A stretch of 8,611 nucleotides of DNA from Deltaproteobacteria bacterium. GTDB lineage: Bacteria > Desulfobacterota > Desulfovibrionia > Desulfovibrionales > Desulfovibrionaceae. The position numbers were made by a program, and so were the translations under genes. How positions within the stretch are numbered: the stretch's first letter is position 1; every line of letters begins with the position of its first letter. The stretch lies in the NCBI GenBank assembly GCA_031280335.1, contig JAITGZ010000162.1, positions 1-8,611 of the forward strand. Direction: 5' to 3'. The notes beneath the pieces are model-generated. The model ran no database searches. It saw nothing but the letters and a program-made list of their open reading frames with translations, and was not told the DNA's origin. This document shows positions 1 through 6,393 of this stretch, one piece after another.

Positions 1-37
1 AGGAAACCCCAAGGAGCGGTGCCCCTTGAGGTTTCCT
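1..37. repeat. Long inverted repeat / stem-loop
   Basis: AGGAAACC at 1-8 pairs perfectly with GGTTTCCT at 30-37. After one mismatch, CAAGG (10-14) pairs with CCTTG (24-28), leaving a short GC-rich loop. The C-rich tract that follows contains CCCCCAGACCCCC, a pattern I associate with intergenic stem-loops in Desulfovibrio genomes (from memory). No T-run follows on the + strand, so it is not a clear rho-independent terminator. It could be a REP-like element, or a terminator for a gene outside the window. Confidence 0.6.
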
Positions 38-151
38 CCCCCAGACCCCCTCCTTCCTGAACCCGCTTAAAATTTTTCGCCGCTCAGCGATGGAAAATGT
101 CGAAAGGGCCTGGGGGACAAAAACCCGTGCGGCAGCTTATGGATTATCCCT

Positions 152-179
152 TTGACAATGGCTTTTATTGTATTATCTT
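152..179 (+). promoter_or_regulatory. Sigma-70-type promoter, probably for htpX
   Basis: A perfect -35 box TTGACA (152-157) is followed after 16 bases by TATCTT (174-179), which matches the -10 consensus at four of six positions. The local sequence is A/T-rich, unlike its surroundings. Transcription would start near 186, giving htpX a leader of roughly 270 bases that includes the MITE-like element and the 373-402 stem-loop. Spacer and -10 are slightly off optimum. A promoter nearer to htpX cannot be excluded. Confidence 0.5.
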
Positions 180-204
180 TTAGAACATATTAACTTTGAA
201 AGGT

Positions 205-356
205 TTAAGGAAACGCTGATTTATTCTCTTGAGGGTGCCTTGCCATTATGCCAAGGGGCGGCAAGGATAAGGCTGCGCATGGGCGAACATGCCCCTTTCT
301 TATTCCCCCCCAGCGGGGTTCGGGGCGGAGCCCCGAATTAATCAGTGTTTTCTTAA
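205..356. mobile_element. MITE-like element with terminal inverted repeats and TTAA flanks
   Basis: GGAAACGCTGATTTATTC (209-226) matches the reverse complement of 335-352 at 15 of 18 positions. Both ends are flanked by TTAA (205-208 and 353-356). If the flanking bases are included, the match is 20 of 23. The interior (about 108 bases) has no usable ORF but has internal stems: CCTTGCC 238-244 with GGCAAGG 260-266, GGGC 281-284 with GCCC 291-294, and TTCGGGGC 319-326 with GCCCCGAA 330-337. Short length, imperfect terminal repeats, a lack of coding capacity and a repeated flanking tetranucleotide are the marks of a non-autonomous transposon. TTAA is palindromic, so it could instead be part of the terminal repeats. 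No transposase is visible in the window. Confidence 0.5.
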
Positions 357-372
357 ATACGGCTGTCTCAGT

Positions 373-402
373 CTTGGGTGGGGCCGAAGGCCCCCGCCCA
401 AG
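373..402. repeat. G/C-rich stem-loop between the MITE-like element and htpX
   Basis: CTTGGGTGGGGCC (373-385) folds back on GGCCCCCGCCCAAG (389-402) with a GAA loop, one G-T pair and one bulged base. It lies about 54 bases before the htpX start and would be in the leader if the promoter at 152-179 is used. No T-run follows. It may be a REP-like repeat, an mRNA-stabilising hairpin or a weak attenuator; the sequence alone does not decide. Confidence 0.5.
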
Positions 403-455
403 GGATGAACTCATTAAAATTCAAATGCTTTAACCTGCAAATATTGGACAAAAAA

Positions 456-1298
456 ATGACTTCGCAATTAAAGACTTTTATTTTGTTATCTTTTCTCTCC
501 GGGTTGGTGCTGTTGCTGGGTGGGGTGGCCGGAGGAGAGCAGGGGCTTGTCATCGCCTTTGTTTTTGCTTTGTTGATGAACCTTGGGAGCTATTGGTTCT
601 CGGATAAGATTGTTTTGAGGATGTATTCAGCCAAAGAGCTTTCCCCTTCAGACGCGCCCATGCTGCATAAAATTGTGGATGAGCTGGCCCGTAACGCGGG
701 CATTCCCAAACCGCGCATCTGCGTGATGCCGGAAGAAGCCCCCAATGCCTTTGCCACGGGACGCAGCCCGGATCACGCTGTGGTGGCGGTAACGGACGGC
801 CTTTTACGTCTGCTGGATACTGAAGAACTGCGTGGGGTGCTGGCCCATGAGATCGGGCATATCGCCAACCGCGACATTCTGATTCAGAGTGTGGCCTGCG
901 TACTGGCTTCGGTGATTATGATGCTGGCCGGTATGGCGCGTTACGCGGCCATTTTCGGCGGCGGCCGCGACCGCGAAGGGGGGGGCAACCCTTTGTTCAT
1001 GATCCTTATGGCCGTGCTGGCTCCTGTGGCCGCCACCCTGATTCAGATGGCCATATCCCGTTCGCGTGAATATTTGGCGGACGCCAGCGGAGCGGCTTAT
1101 TCCCGTAACCCCCGCGCCTTGGCCTCCGCCCTGGGCAAGCTGCAGAGCTACAGTCATAAATTGCGCCTGCGCCGCGAATCGCCCGGCACGGCGCATATGT
1201 TCATCGTCAACCCCTTGAGCGGCAGCAGCCTGGCCAAACTCTTCAGCACCCATCCGCCCATTGAAGAACGCATAGACAGGTTGCTGCGGATGAAATAA
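456..1298 (+). CDS. htpX: Protease HtpX (M48 membrane zinc metalloprotease)
   Basis: HtpX is an integral inner-membrane protease that cleaves misfolded or damaged membrane proteins. The 280-residue product is close to the usual length (E. coli, 293). Four hydrophobic segments are seen at about 7-24, 31-48, 143-161 and 180-200. The zinc motif HEIGH is at 131-135, with E132 as the catalytic base. The third zinc ligand is E205 in SREYLADASGA, and the family ending STHPPIEERI is present. The Gly/Arg-rich loop at about 168-178 lies between the last two membrane segments. I chose ATG 456 because it gives the normal short cytoplasmic N-terminus. An upstream in-frame ATG at 378 would add 26 residues encoded by a stem-loop. 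The ribosome binding site is weak (only GGA near 446). A sigma-70-type promoter lies at 152-179. In many bacteria htpX responds to envelope or heat stress; no such operator is visible here. Confidence 0.95.
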   Translation: MTSQLKTFILLSFLSGLVLLLGGVAGGEQGLVIAFVFALLMNLGSYWFSDKIVLRMYSAKELSPSDAPMLHKIVDELARNAGIPKPRICVMPEEAPNAFATGRSPDHAVVAVTDGLLRLLDTEELRGVLAHEIGHIANRDILIQSVACVLASVIMMLAGMARYAAIFGGGRDREGGGNPLFMILMAVLAPVAATLIQMAISRSREYLADASGAAYSRNPRALASALGKLQSYSHKLRLRRESPGTAHMFIVNPLSGSSLAKLFSTHPPIEERIDRLLRMK

Positions 1299-1311
1299 AA
1301 ATTTTCGAACG

Positions 1312-1330
1312 CGCCGTTTTTTTGACGGCG
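1312..1330. repeat. Short perfect inverted repeat after htpX
   Basis: CGCCGT (1312-1317) pairs with ACGGCG (1325-1330) around a loop of six T and one G, 13 bases after the htpX stop. It lacks the T-run beyond the stem expected of an intrinsic terminator on the + strand. Its centre lies about 85 bases upstream of the start predicted for the sigma-54 promoter at 1379-1395, a reasonable position for an enhancer-binding activator site. Both readings are inferences. Confidence 0.35.
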
Positions 1331-1378
1331 TGGGGCGTTTAAAGGTGCCGGACGCTGAGAATAATGCGTGGGCGTCTG

Positions 1379-1395
1379 TTGGCAAGAACTTTGCA
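1379..1395 (+). promoter_or_regulatory. Sigma-54 (RpoN) -24/-12 promoter
   Basis: TTGGCAAGAACTTTGCA matches the sigma-54 consensus YTGGCACGrNNNTTGCW at every fixed position except one (C to A at 1385). The invariant GG (1381-1382) and GC (1393-1394) are exactly 12 bases apart, as required. Transcription would start near 1406, in the gap between htpX and the YbjQ-like gene and on the same strand as that gene. Sigma-54 promoters need an AAA+ enhancer-binding activator; none is encoded in the window. Candidate upstream sites are the inverted repeat at 1312-1330 and GACGC 1351-1355 with GCGTC 1372-1376. Confidence 0.6.
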
Positions 1396-1421
1396 TGGCT
1401 TGGATTGAAGTAGGGTGCGGG

Positions 1422-1537
1422 GCATTTTAGGAGGAGCAAGGCAATATGCCTCAATAAAATGTTCTGGCCTGCTAAGCAAAGCAGAGCAGGGTACCTGGGG
1501 TGCCCGTGCCAAGCGGGCGTCTCAAGACGCAAAATGC
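1422..1537 (+). ncRNA. Possible structured 5' leader of the YbjQ-like gene
   Basis: GCATTTT (1422-1428) can pair with AAAATGC (1531-1537), closing a domain with several local hairpins: GGCA 1440-1443 with TGCC 1447-1450, CCTGCT 1468-1473 with AGCAGG 1485-1490, GCCCG 1502-1506 with CGGGC 1514-1518, and GCGTC 1517-1521 with GACGC 1526-1530. The last two overlap by two bases and so could be alternatives. The domain starts about 16 bases after the predicted sigma-54 start and ends 5 bases before the Shine-Dalgarno. It matches no riboswitch class I can recognise. A 7-base long-range pairing in a region this size can arise by chance, so this stays tentative. Confidence 0.3.
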
Positions 1538-1552
1538 TCTAAAGGAGAAGCC

Positions 1553-1945
1553 ATGTTTTTTTTGATGAGTGGGGGCGGCAATAAAAGAAGTTCCGGACAG
1601 AAAAAGGTTGAAAACTTGGAAAAAGTAAAGGAATTGTTCAGTGTGGGTCGTTTTCCGGTGGTAACCACGGCGGTTATCGACGAAGATCGTCCCATCGGCA
1701 AGGTGCTGGGGTTGGTGGCTTGCCGGGGGTTTGATTCTGAAGACGCCTTTTACGGCATGGCCGTGCGGGCAGTGAACAAGGGTGCCCAGGCCATTGTGGG
1801 CTATCAGGAGCAGGTGGCTTTTCATCCTGACGGGAGCAAATATTTTACCTGTTACGGCACGGCGGTTCAGTTTGCGCCCGGCGGCGCACGCGAAGCTCCC
1901 CATGCGGCCCAACAGGAAATCAGGCTGCCTGTCAGATCCGTTTGA
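1553..1945 (+). CDS. Small YbjQ/DUF74-like protein, function unknown
   Basis: The product is 130 residues with no signal peptide or membrane segment. Residues about 34-107 (FPVVTTAVIDED..IGKVLGLVACRG, then NKGAQAIVGYQEQVAF and YFTCYGTAVQF) follow the pattern of the YbjQ/DUF74 family: a VVTT strand, a glycine-rich GLV strand, a helix with GA-A-IVG, and a final GTAV strand. That family is named putative heavy-metal-binding, but its function is not established. Only two cysteines are present, C57 and C100. The N-terminus (about 1-30) is lysine-rich and predicted disordered or helical; the C-terminal tail is Ala/Gln-rich. ATG 1553 is preceded by AGGAG (1543-1547) at 5 bases, a good site, which makes upstream in-frame starts unlikely. 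Codons 2-4 form a run of eight T. A second ATG at 1565 would be too far from the Shine-Dalgarno. It probably has its own sigma-54 promoter. The family assignment is moderate. Confidence 0.7.
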   Translation: MFFLMSGGGNKRSSGQKKVENLEKVKELFSVGRFPVVTTAVIDEDRPIGKVLGLVACRGFDSEDAFYGMAVRAVNKGAQAIVGYQEQVAFHPDGSKYFTCYGTAVQFAPGGAREAPHAAQQEIRLPVRSV

Positions 1946-1976
1946 TGTCCATTCGTTTTAAAAACAACAGGACATC
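1944..1976. repeat. Perfect inverted repeat at the end of the YbjQ-like gene
   Basis: GATGTCC (1944-1950) and GGACATC (1970-1976) are perfect reverse complements separated by 19 bases. The left arm overlaps the TGA stop at 1943-1945. The loop contains the near-palindrome GTTTTAAAAAC. No T-run follows, so this is not a standard terminator. It could be a 3'-end stabilising hairpin or an operator for rlpA downstream. Confidence 0.4.
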
Positions 1977-2063
1977 GTTCTAGACCGCGCCGGGAGGGAT
2001 CGAGCCTCCTCCTGGCCGGGCATACCAGGCACGGGCCGTTTTATTGCGATGCGGCATGGCCCT

Positions 2064-2086
2064 GCCCGGGCGCGGAGCGGGTTTTT
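2064..2086 (+). terminator. Weak terminator-like hairpin ahead of rlpA
   Basis: GCCCG (2064-2068) can pair with CGGGT (2078-2082, one G-T pair), followed by T residues up to 2086. The stem is short with a 9-base loop. The T-run ends 10 bases before the rlpA Shine-Dalgarno. TGCGG (2050-2054) can alternatively pair with CCGCA (2090-2094). It could end the upstream transcript or act as a leader attenuator; support is thin. Confidence 0.2.
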
Positions 2087-2108
2087 CATCCGCAAAGGAG
2101 AGATATTC

Positions 2109-3002
2109 ATGTTTTTAGAGCGGCATGTCTTAAGGCGTTTTTATGGGAAAGGGCTGCGCCTGATCCCGATTTTGGGCGTTTTGGTTCTTTTCAGCTATGG
2201 CTGCGGCAAACAGACCGTGCAGCCTCCGCCGGAATCCGGCAGCCCTGTCCCTGCCTGGGAGGAGGAGTCTCCTCCGCCGTCATCTCCTCCTTCCGGCGGT
2301 GTGCCCGGTCAGACCGGGGCTGTGGACGGACCGGCCCAGTCCTGGAGTGTGGAGGCGGATGCCCCTTCTTCTTCCGGTGCGACGGGCGAATCCGTGCGCG
2401 GCAGCAGAGTTTATACCAAAGAAGGTGTGAATTACACGCCGTTGACCAGCGCGGAGGGCTTCAGGGAAGAAGGGCTGGCCTCATGGTATGGTAAAGATTT
2501 TCACGGCCGGCAGACTGCCAACGGCGAACGCTATGATATGTATGGCATGACTGCGGCGCATAAAATACTGCCCTTTGGTGCCAAGGTGCGGGTGACCAGT
2601 CTGGAGAACGGAAAAAGCGTTGTGGTGCGTATAAATGACCGGGGACCGTTTGTGGAGAACCGTATTATTGATCTCAGCTTCAATGCGGCCAGACAGTTGG
2701 ATTTTGTGGAAAGCGGCACGGCCAGGGTGCGTCTGGCGGTGGTCGGCGATGCGCCTGGGGCGGTTAAAACTGTATCCAGCGGCAAATACTATGTGCAGGT
2801 AGGCGCTTTCAGCGTGGAAGAAAATGCCAACTCCACGATACGCCAGCTGCGTAATCGCGGATACGGGGCGCGTTCGCTTTATTCTTCTTCCATGAGATTA
2901 TGGCGGGTGCAGGTCGGCCCTTACCCTGATCTGGGCCGGGCGGAAGCCGCGTCCAGAGACTTTGAGCGGGAAGGGGTGCAAAATTTCGTTGTGACGGATT
3001 AA
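2109..3002 (+). CDS. rlpA: RlpA-type septal lipoprotein with DPBB and SPOR domains
   Basis: RlpA proteins are outer-membrane lipoproteins that bind denuded septal peptidoglycan; in Pseudomonas aeruginosa RlpA is a lytic transglycosylase needed for daughter-cell separation. The 297-residue product has a basic N-terminus, a hydrophobic stretch (about 18-30) and a predicted acylated C32 in SYGC, a divergent lipobox. A Pro/Ser-rich linker (about 33-100) follows. The double-psi beta-barrel spans about 120-212, beginning GLASWYG. H151 (AAHK) and D177 (NDRGPF) match the two catalytic residues, with the same 26-residue separation as in P. aeruginosa. A SPOR domain fills about 226-297, from KYYVQVGAF. 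The start at ATG 2109 is supported by AAGGAG (2095-2100) 8 bases upstream. copA begins 4 bases after the stop, so the two are probably co-transcribed. Confidence 0.93.
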   Translation: MFLERHVLRRFYGKGLRLIPILGVLVLFSYGCGKQTVQPPPESGSPVPAWEEESPPPSSPPSGGVPGQTGAVDGPAQSWSVEADAPSSSGATGESVRGSRVYTKEGVNYTPLTSAEGFREEGLASWYGKDFHGRQTANGERYDMYGMTAAHKILPFGAKVRVTSLENGKSVVVRINDRGPFVENRIIDLSFNAARQLDFVESGTARVRLAVVGDAPGAVKTVSSGKYYVQVGAFSVEENANSTIRQLRNRGYGARSLYSSSMRLWRVQVGPYPDLGRAEAASRDFEREGVQNFVVTD

Positions 3003-3006
3003 GGCT

Positions 3007-5349
3007 GTGGAATCCCCGGCACAGGGCGGCATTCTGGAGTTTGAAATCAGCGGCATGCACTGTGCCGCTTGTTCCAGCCGCATTGAGCGGGTGCTTTCCG
3101 GCCTGTCCGGAGTGCTGCGGGCCGAGGTGAATCTGGCCGCCGAAAAAGCCCGTCTTGCTTTGGACGGCGGCGTTGACCAGGAAGATATGCGTCAGACTGT
3201 GGTCGAACGGGTTAACGCGCTGGGTTTTGGGGCTGTTCCAAGCCGGTGCGCGGAGGGGGAGGGACTGTCCGCCGCCGGGCGCAGATGGGACGAGCGGGTG
3301 GCCAGACAAGGAGCGGAACTGGCTGGGCGGCGGCGCGAAGTGTATTTGGCCCTGGGCTTTTCTTTGCCCCTGCTTTTTTTATCCATGGGGGACATGCTTG
3401 GCTTGCCCGTACCCGACCTGCACCGGCAGCCGGCGCAGGCGGCCATGGCGCAGCTCTTGCTCTGCCTGCCGGTCATTTATGCCGGGCGGCGTTTTTACGC
3501 TTCCGGCCTCCTGGCCCTGGCGCGGCGTGCGCCCAATATGGACTCGCTCATCGGCATAGGTTCTGGAGCGGCCTTTTTATACAGCCTGTACAACACTTTG
3601 GGCGTTATCCGGGCCGGAACGGAAGTAGAGGGCATGAGCCTGGTCATGGATCTGTACTATGAGTCGGCCGCTGTACTCATTGCCTTTGTTTCTTTGGGCA
3701 AATATCTGGAGTTGCGCTCGCGTGCCAAAACCTCCGAGGCGGTCAAGGCCCTTATGGATTTGGCTCCGGCTATGGCCGTGCGCTTGACCGACGGCCGTCT
3801 GGACGGTCCAAGGGAAGATATACCGGCCGCTGCGGTGCGTGTGGGGGATATATTGCTGGTGCGGCCGGGAGAGCGCCTGCCGGTGGACGGAAGCGTGGCG
3901 GAAGGAAGCTCCAGCCTGGATGAATCCATGCTCACCGGGGAGAGTCTGCCGGTGGACAAGGGCGTGGGCGACCCGCTGACGGGGGGGACGGTCAACCTGC
4001 AGGGGGTCTTTGCCTTGCGCGCCGACCGGGTGGGCGAGGATATGACCTTGGCGCGCATTGTAAATCTGGTGCAGGCCGCTCAGGGATCCAAAGCCCCCAT
4101 CTCCAGTCTGGCGGATCGAATCAGCCTGTATTTCGTCCCGGCGGTGATGGGCATAGCCCTGTGTTCCGCTTTGGGCTGGATGGCCTCCGGGGCTGAAACC
4201 TCCTTTTGTCTGCGCATTTTTATTTCAGTTCTGGTCATTGCCTGTCCCTGCGCCATGGGGCTGGCCACGCCCACATCCATTATCGTGGGGGCCGGGCGCG
4301 GCGCGCAACTGGGTGTACTCTTCAAGGGTGGGGAAGCCCTGGAAAAAGCCGCTGCTTTGCGGGCCCTGGTGCTGGATAAAACCGGCACCCTGACCCAGGG
4401 CAAGCCGGCGCTGGTCGGCATGGTCATGCTTAGCGGGGCTGCGGACATGGCGGAGGATCAGGCGCTGCGCCTGGCGGCATCTTTGGAGTCTTTTTCAGAG
4501 CATCCCCTGGCTCTGGCCGTGTTGGCTGAGGCCGGGCGGCGCGGGCTTAAGCCCTGGCCCGCATTGAATTTCAGGGCTATTTCCGGCAAAGGGGTGGAAG
4601 CGGAGATAAAGACGGAAGAAGGCACCTTCCACTGCGGCTTGGGCAATCTGGCCTTAGCCCGCGCCGGACTTAAGCCGGAGTGGGTTCTGGAGGTGGAAGA
4701 GGAACTGAGGGATTTCGGCCGGCAGGGCAGGACGCCCCTTATCCTCATGCGTGAAGGTCTGCCCCTGGCTGTGCTGGGAGTGGCCGATCCTCCCAGGCCG
4801 GAGAGCCGGCGAGTGGTGGGTGTACTCAAAGCCATGGGTCTGCGCGTGCTGATGCTCACTGGCGACAACCGGGCCACCGCAGCGGCTGTGGCCGCCGAAC
4901 TGAGTCTGGATGAAACCCTGGCCGAAGTACTGCCTGAGGATAAGGCCGGCAAGATTGCCGAACTGCGGCAGAACGGTTTTAAAACCGGCATGGTGGGCGA
5001 CGGGGTGAATGATGCGCCCGCTTTGGCTACGGCGGATGTGGGTTTCGCCATAGGCGGCGGTGCTGATATAGCGGTGGAGGCCGGTGATGTGGTGCTTGTG
5101 CGCGGCGGTCTTGAGGGGCTGCCGGCGGCTTTGGCTCTGAGCCGTGCGGTCATGCGCAATATCCGGCAAAACCTTTTTTGGGCCTTTGCCTACAATGCCC
5201 TGGGTATTCCGGTGGCGGCCGGGCTGCTGCATCTGTGGGGCGGCCCCACGCTTTCGCCCATGCTGGCGGGCGGAGCCATGGCTTTAAGTTCGGTATCCGT
5301 GGTCAGCAACGCCCTGCGTCTGCGCTTTTTTCAGCCTCCTAAAATTTAA
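3007..5349 (+). CDS. copA: Cu+-exporting P1B-type ATPase CopA
   Basis: CopA exports Cu+ (or Ag+) from the cytoplasm using ATP. The 780-residue product has one N-terminal heavy-metal domain (about 9-75) with C19 and C22 in GMHCAAC. Membrane segments lie near 114-131, 146-165, 179-202, 217-236, 374-391, 400-420, 722-741 and 749-773, the eight expected. The actuator motif TGE is at 310-312, the transport-site CPC at 413-415, the phosphorylated D457 in DKTGT, HP at 499-500, TGDN at 618-621 and GDGVNDAP at 664-671. YN (729-730) and MxxSS (758-762) mark the Cu+-specific P1B-1 class. The start is GTG 3007. The only nearby purine tract, AAGG (3001-3004), sits 2 bases away, which is too close for a normal Shine-Dalgarno, so translation probably depends on ribosomes finishing rlpA. 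An in-frame TGA at 2992 limits any upstream start. No copper-responsive operator is visible. The last 11 bases overlap convergent fabH. Confidence 0.96.
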   Translation: MESPAQGGILEFEISGMHCAACSSRIERVLSGLSGVLRAEVNLAAEKARLALDGGVDQEDMRQTVVERVNALGFGAVPSRCAEGEGLSAAGRRWDERVARQGAELAGRRREVYLALGFSLPLLFLSMGDMLGLPVPDLHRQPAQAAMAQLLLCLPVIYAGRRFYASGLLALARRAPNMDSLIGIGSGAAFLYSLYNTLGVIRAGTEVEGMSLVMDLYYESAAVLIAFVSLGKYLELRSRAKTSEAVKALMDLAPAMAVRLTDGRLDGPREDIPAAAVRVGDILLVRPGERLPVDGSVAEGSSSLDESMLTGESLPVDKGVGDPLTGGTVNLQGVFALRADRVGEDMTLARIVNLVQAAQGSKAPISSLADRISLYFVPAVMGIALCSALGWMASGAETSFCLRIFISVLVIACPCAMGLATPTSIIVGAGRGAQLGVLFKGGEALEKAAALRALVLDKTGTLTQGKPALVGMVMLSGAADMAEDQALRLAASLESFSEHPLALAVLAEAGRRGLKPWPALNFRAISGKGVEAEIKTEEGTFHCGLGNLALARAGLKPEWVLEVEEELRDFGRQGRTPLILMREGLPLAVLGVADPPRPESRRVVGVLKAMGLRVLMLTGDNRATAAAVAAELSLDETLAEVLPEDKAGKIAELRQNGFKTGMVGDGVNDAPALATADVGFAIGGGADIAVEAGDVVLVRGGLEGLPAALALSRAVMRNIRQNLFWAFAYNALGIPVAAGLLHLWGGPTLSPMLAGGAMALSSVSVVSNALRLRFFQPPKI

Positions 5350-6349
5350 GTAAGGCCGCTCCCCAGGTGAGTCCGGCGCCGAAGGCGTTGATCAGTATGC
5401 GCATGCCCGGCCGGATGACGCCCTGTTCCAGGGCCTCGCCCATGCCCAGAATGGTGGAGACCGCCGAGGTGTTGCCGTATTTATGCACGTTGATGAAGAC
5501 CTTTTCCTGAGGTACGCCGAGCCGTTCCGCCACCGCCGTGATGATGCGCAGGTTGGCCTGGTGCGGGACGACCAGGTCGATGTCATCCATGCCGTAGCCT
5601 GTTTTTTCCAGAAGCTGTGTACTTATGGAACTCATGCTGCGCACGGCGTGCTTGAAAAGCTCACGTCCGTTCATCTGAATAAAGTTTTCAGGCCCCACCA
5701 CATCCCCCAGTTTGTAGGGGAAGCTTGACCCGGCACCGTTGCAGAACAAAAGATCGCTCAATTCTCCATCGGCGTTGCACAAGATATCTTCAATGCGTGC
5801 GTTTACCGTCAGGGGGTTACCCGTGCGCGGCGCGGTTTCGTCCGCGCTCAACACCGCCGCCCCGGCACCGTCGCCGAAGAGTACGCAGGTGGCTCGGTCC
5901 TCCCAGTTGGTGAGCATGGAAAGAACTTCGCCCGCTGTTACCAGAATTTTGGCATGGGGTTCAATGGCGAGCAGACCGCGGGCCAATTGCAGACCATAGA
6001 TAAAGCCGGTGCAGGCGGCGCTGAGGTCAAAGGCCATGCCCTTGATGCCCAGTTTTTGCTGCACTCTGACGGCGGTGGCCGGAAAAGCGTCATCGCCGGA
6101 AACCGTGCCCACAAGCAGGTGGGTGATCTCTTCCGCCTTGCAACCTGCGGCGTCCATGGCCCGGCGGGCCGCCTGGCAGATCAGATCCGAGCAGGTCTGG
6201 CCCGGAGCCGCGATTCTGCGTTCTTTAATGCCGGTGCGTTCGAGAATCCATTCGTTGGATGTGTTCACCATGGAGGCCAGCTCAAGGTTGTCCAGCACGC
6301 GCTCCGGGACGTAGTAGCCAAAGCCTTTTATATAGACAGGGTGCAACAT
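5339..6349 (-). CDS. fabH: Beta-ketoacyl-ACP synthase III (FabH)
   Basis: FabH starts type II fatty-acid synthesis by condensing an acyl-CoA primer, usually acetyl-CoA, with malonyl-ACP. The 336-residue product carries the full catalytic triad: C113 in DLSAACTGF, H263 in VPHQANLR and N293 in HKYGNTSAVS. The thiolase fold runs the full length, with the family ending FGAGLTWGAALLKF. Two in-frame ATGs lie close together, at 6355 and 6349. I chose 6349 because AGGA (6360-6357) is then 7 bases upstream, whereas it would be only 1 base from 6355. It is the last gene of the DUF177-rpmF-plsX-fabH operon, 44 bases after plsX. That gap holds a small perfect hairpin (GCGGA 6372-6376 with TCCGC 6382-6386). 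The 3' end overlaps copA on the opposite strand, and no terminator is seen after the stop. Confidence 0.95.
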   Translation of the reverse strand: MLHPVYIKGFGYYVPERVLDNLELASMVNTSNEWILERTGIKERRIAAPGQTCSDLICQAARRAMDAAGCKAEEITHLLVGTVSGDDAFPATAVRVQQKLGIKGMAFDLSAACTGFIYGLQLARGLLAIEPHAKILVTAGEVLSMLTNWEDRATCVLFGDGAGAAVLSADETAPRTGNPLTVNARIEDILCNADGELSDLLFCNGAGSSFPYKLGDVVGPENFIQMNGRELFKHAVRSMSSISTQLLEKTGYGMDDIDLVVPHQANLRIITAVAERLGVPQEKVFINVHKYGNTSAVSTILGMGEALEQGVIRPGMRILINAFGAGLTWGAALLKF

Positions 6350-6393
6350 GGTCATATCCTGAGGGCAGACGGCGGATCAGGTCCGCGTTACTG

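Larger units (their letters stand above)
1..455. other. Gene-free region upstream of htpX
   Basis: No convincing protein-coding gene is seen in this 455-base stretch. Short open frames on both strands across 205-433 run through the inverted repeats, have no clear ribosome binding site and resemble no family I know. The region holds stem-loops, a promoter and a MITE-like element, each listed separately. From 38 to 151 I see only C-rich and then mixed sequence with no recognisable signal. The gene to the left of the window is not visible, so whether the 1-37 repeat ends that gene cannot be judged. Confidence 0.7.

Noticed and set aside
205..433. Overlapping 61- and 69-residue open frames on both strands upstream of htpX
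   Set aside because: They run through the terminal repeats and stems of the MITE-like element, lack ribosome binding sites and match no family I know.
378..455. Upstream in-frame ATG that would extend HtpX by 26 residues
   Set aside because: The added residues are encoded largely by a stem-loop and do not resemble the HtpX N-terminus; ATG 456 gives the normal start.
1415..1552. Longer form of the YbjQ-like protein starting at 1415
   Set aside because: ATG 1553 has a well-placed AGGAG, and the upstream stretch is the folded leader with no protein-like character.
3192..5232. Long open frames antisense to and out of frame with copA
   Set aside because: They are typical shadows of a GC-rich coding gene, with low-complexity Ser/Arg/Pro products and no family resemblance.
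6350..6393. Small perfect hairpin between plsX and fabH as a terminator
   Set aside because: The stem is only 5 bases and has no T-run; fabH has its own ribosome binding site and reads as part of the operon.
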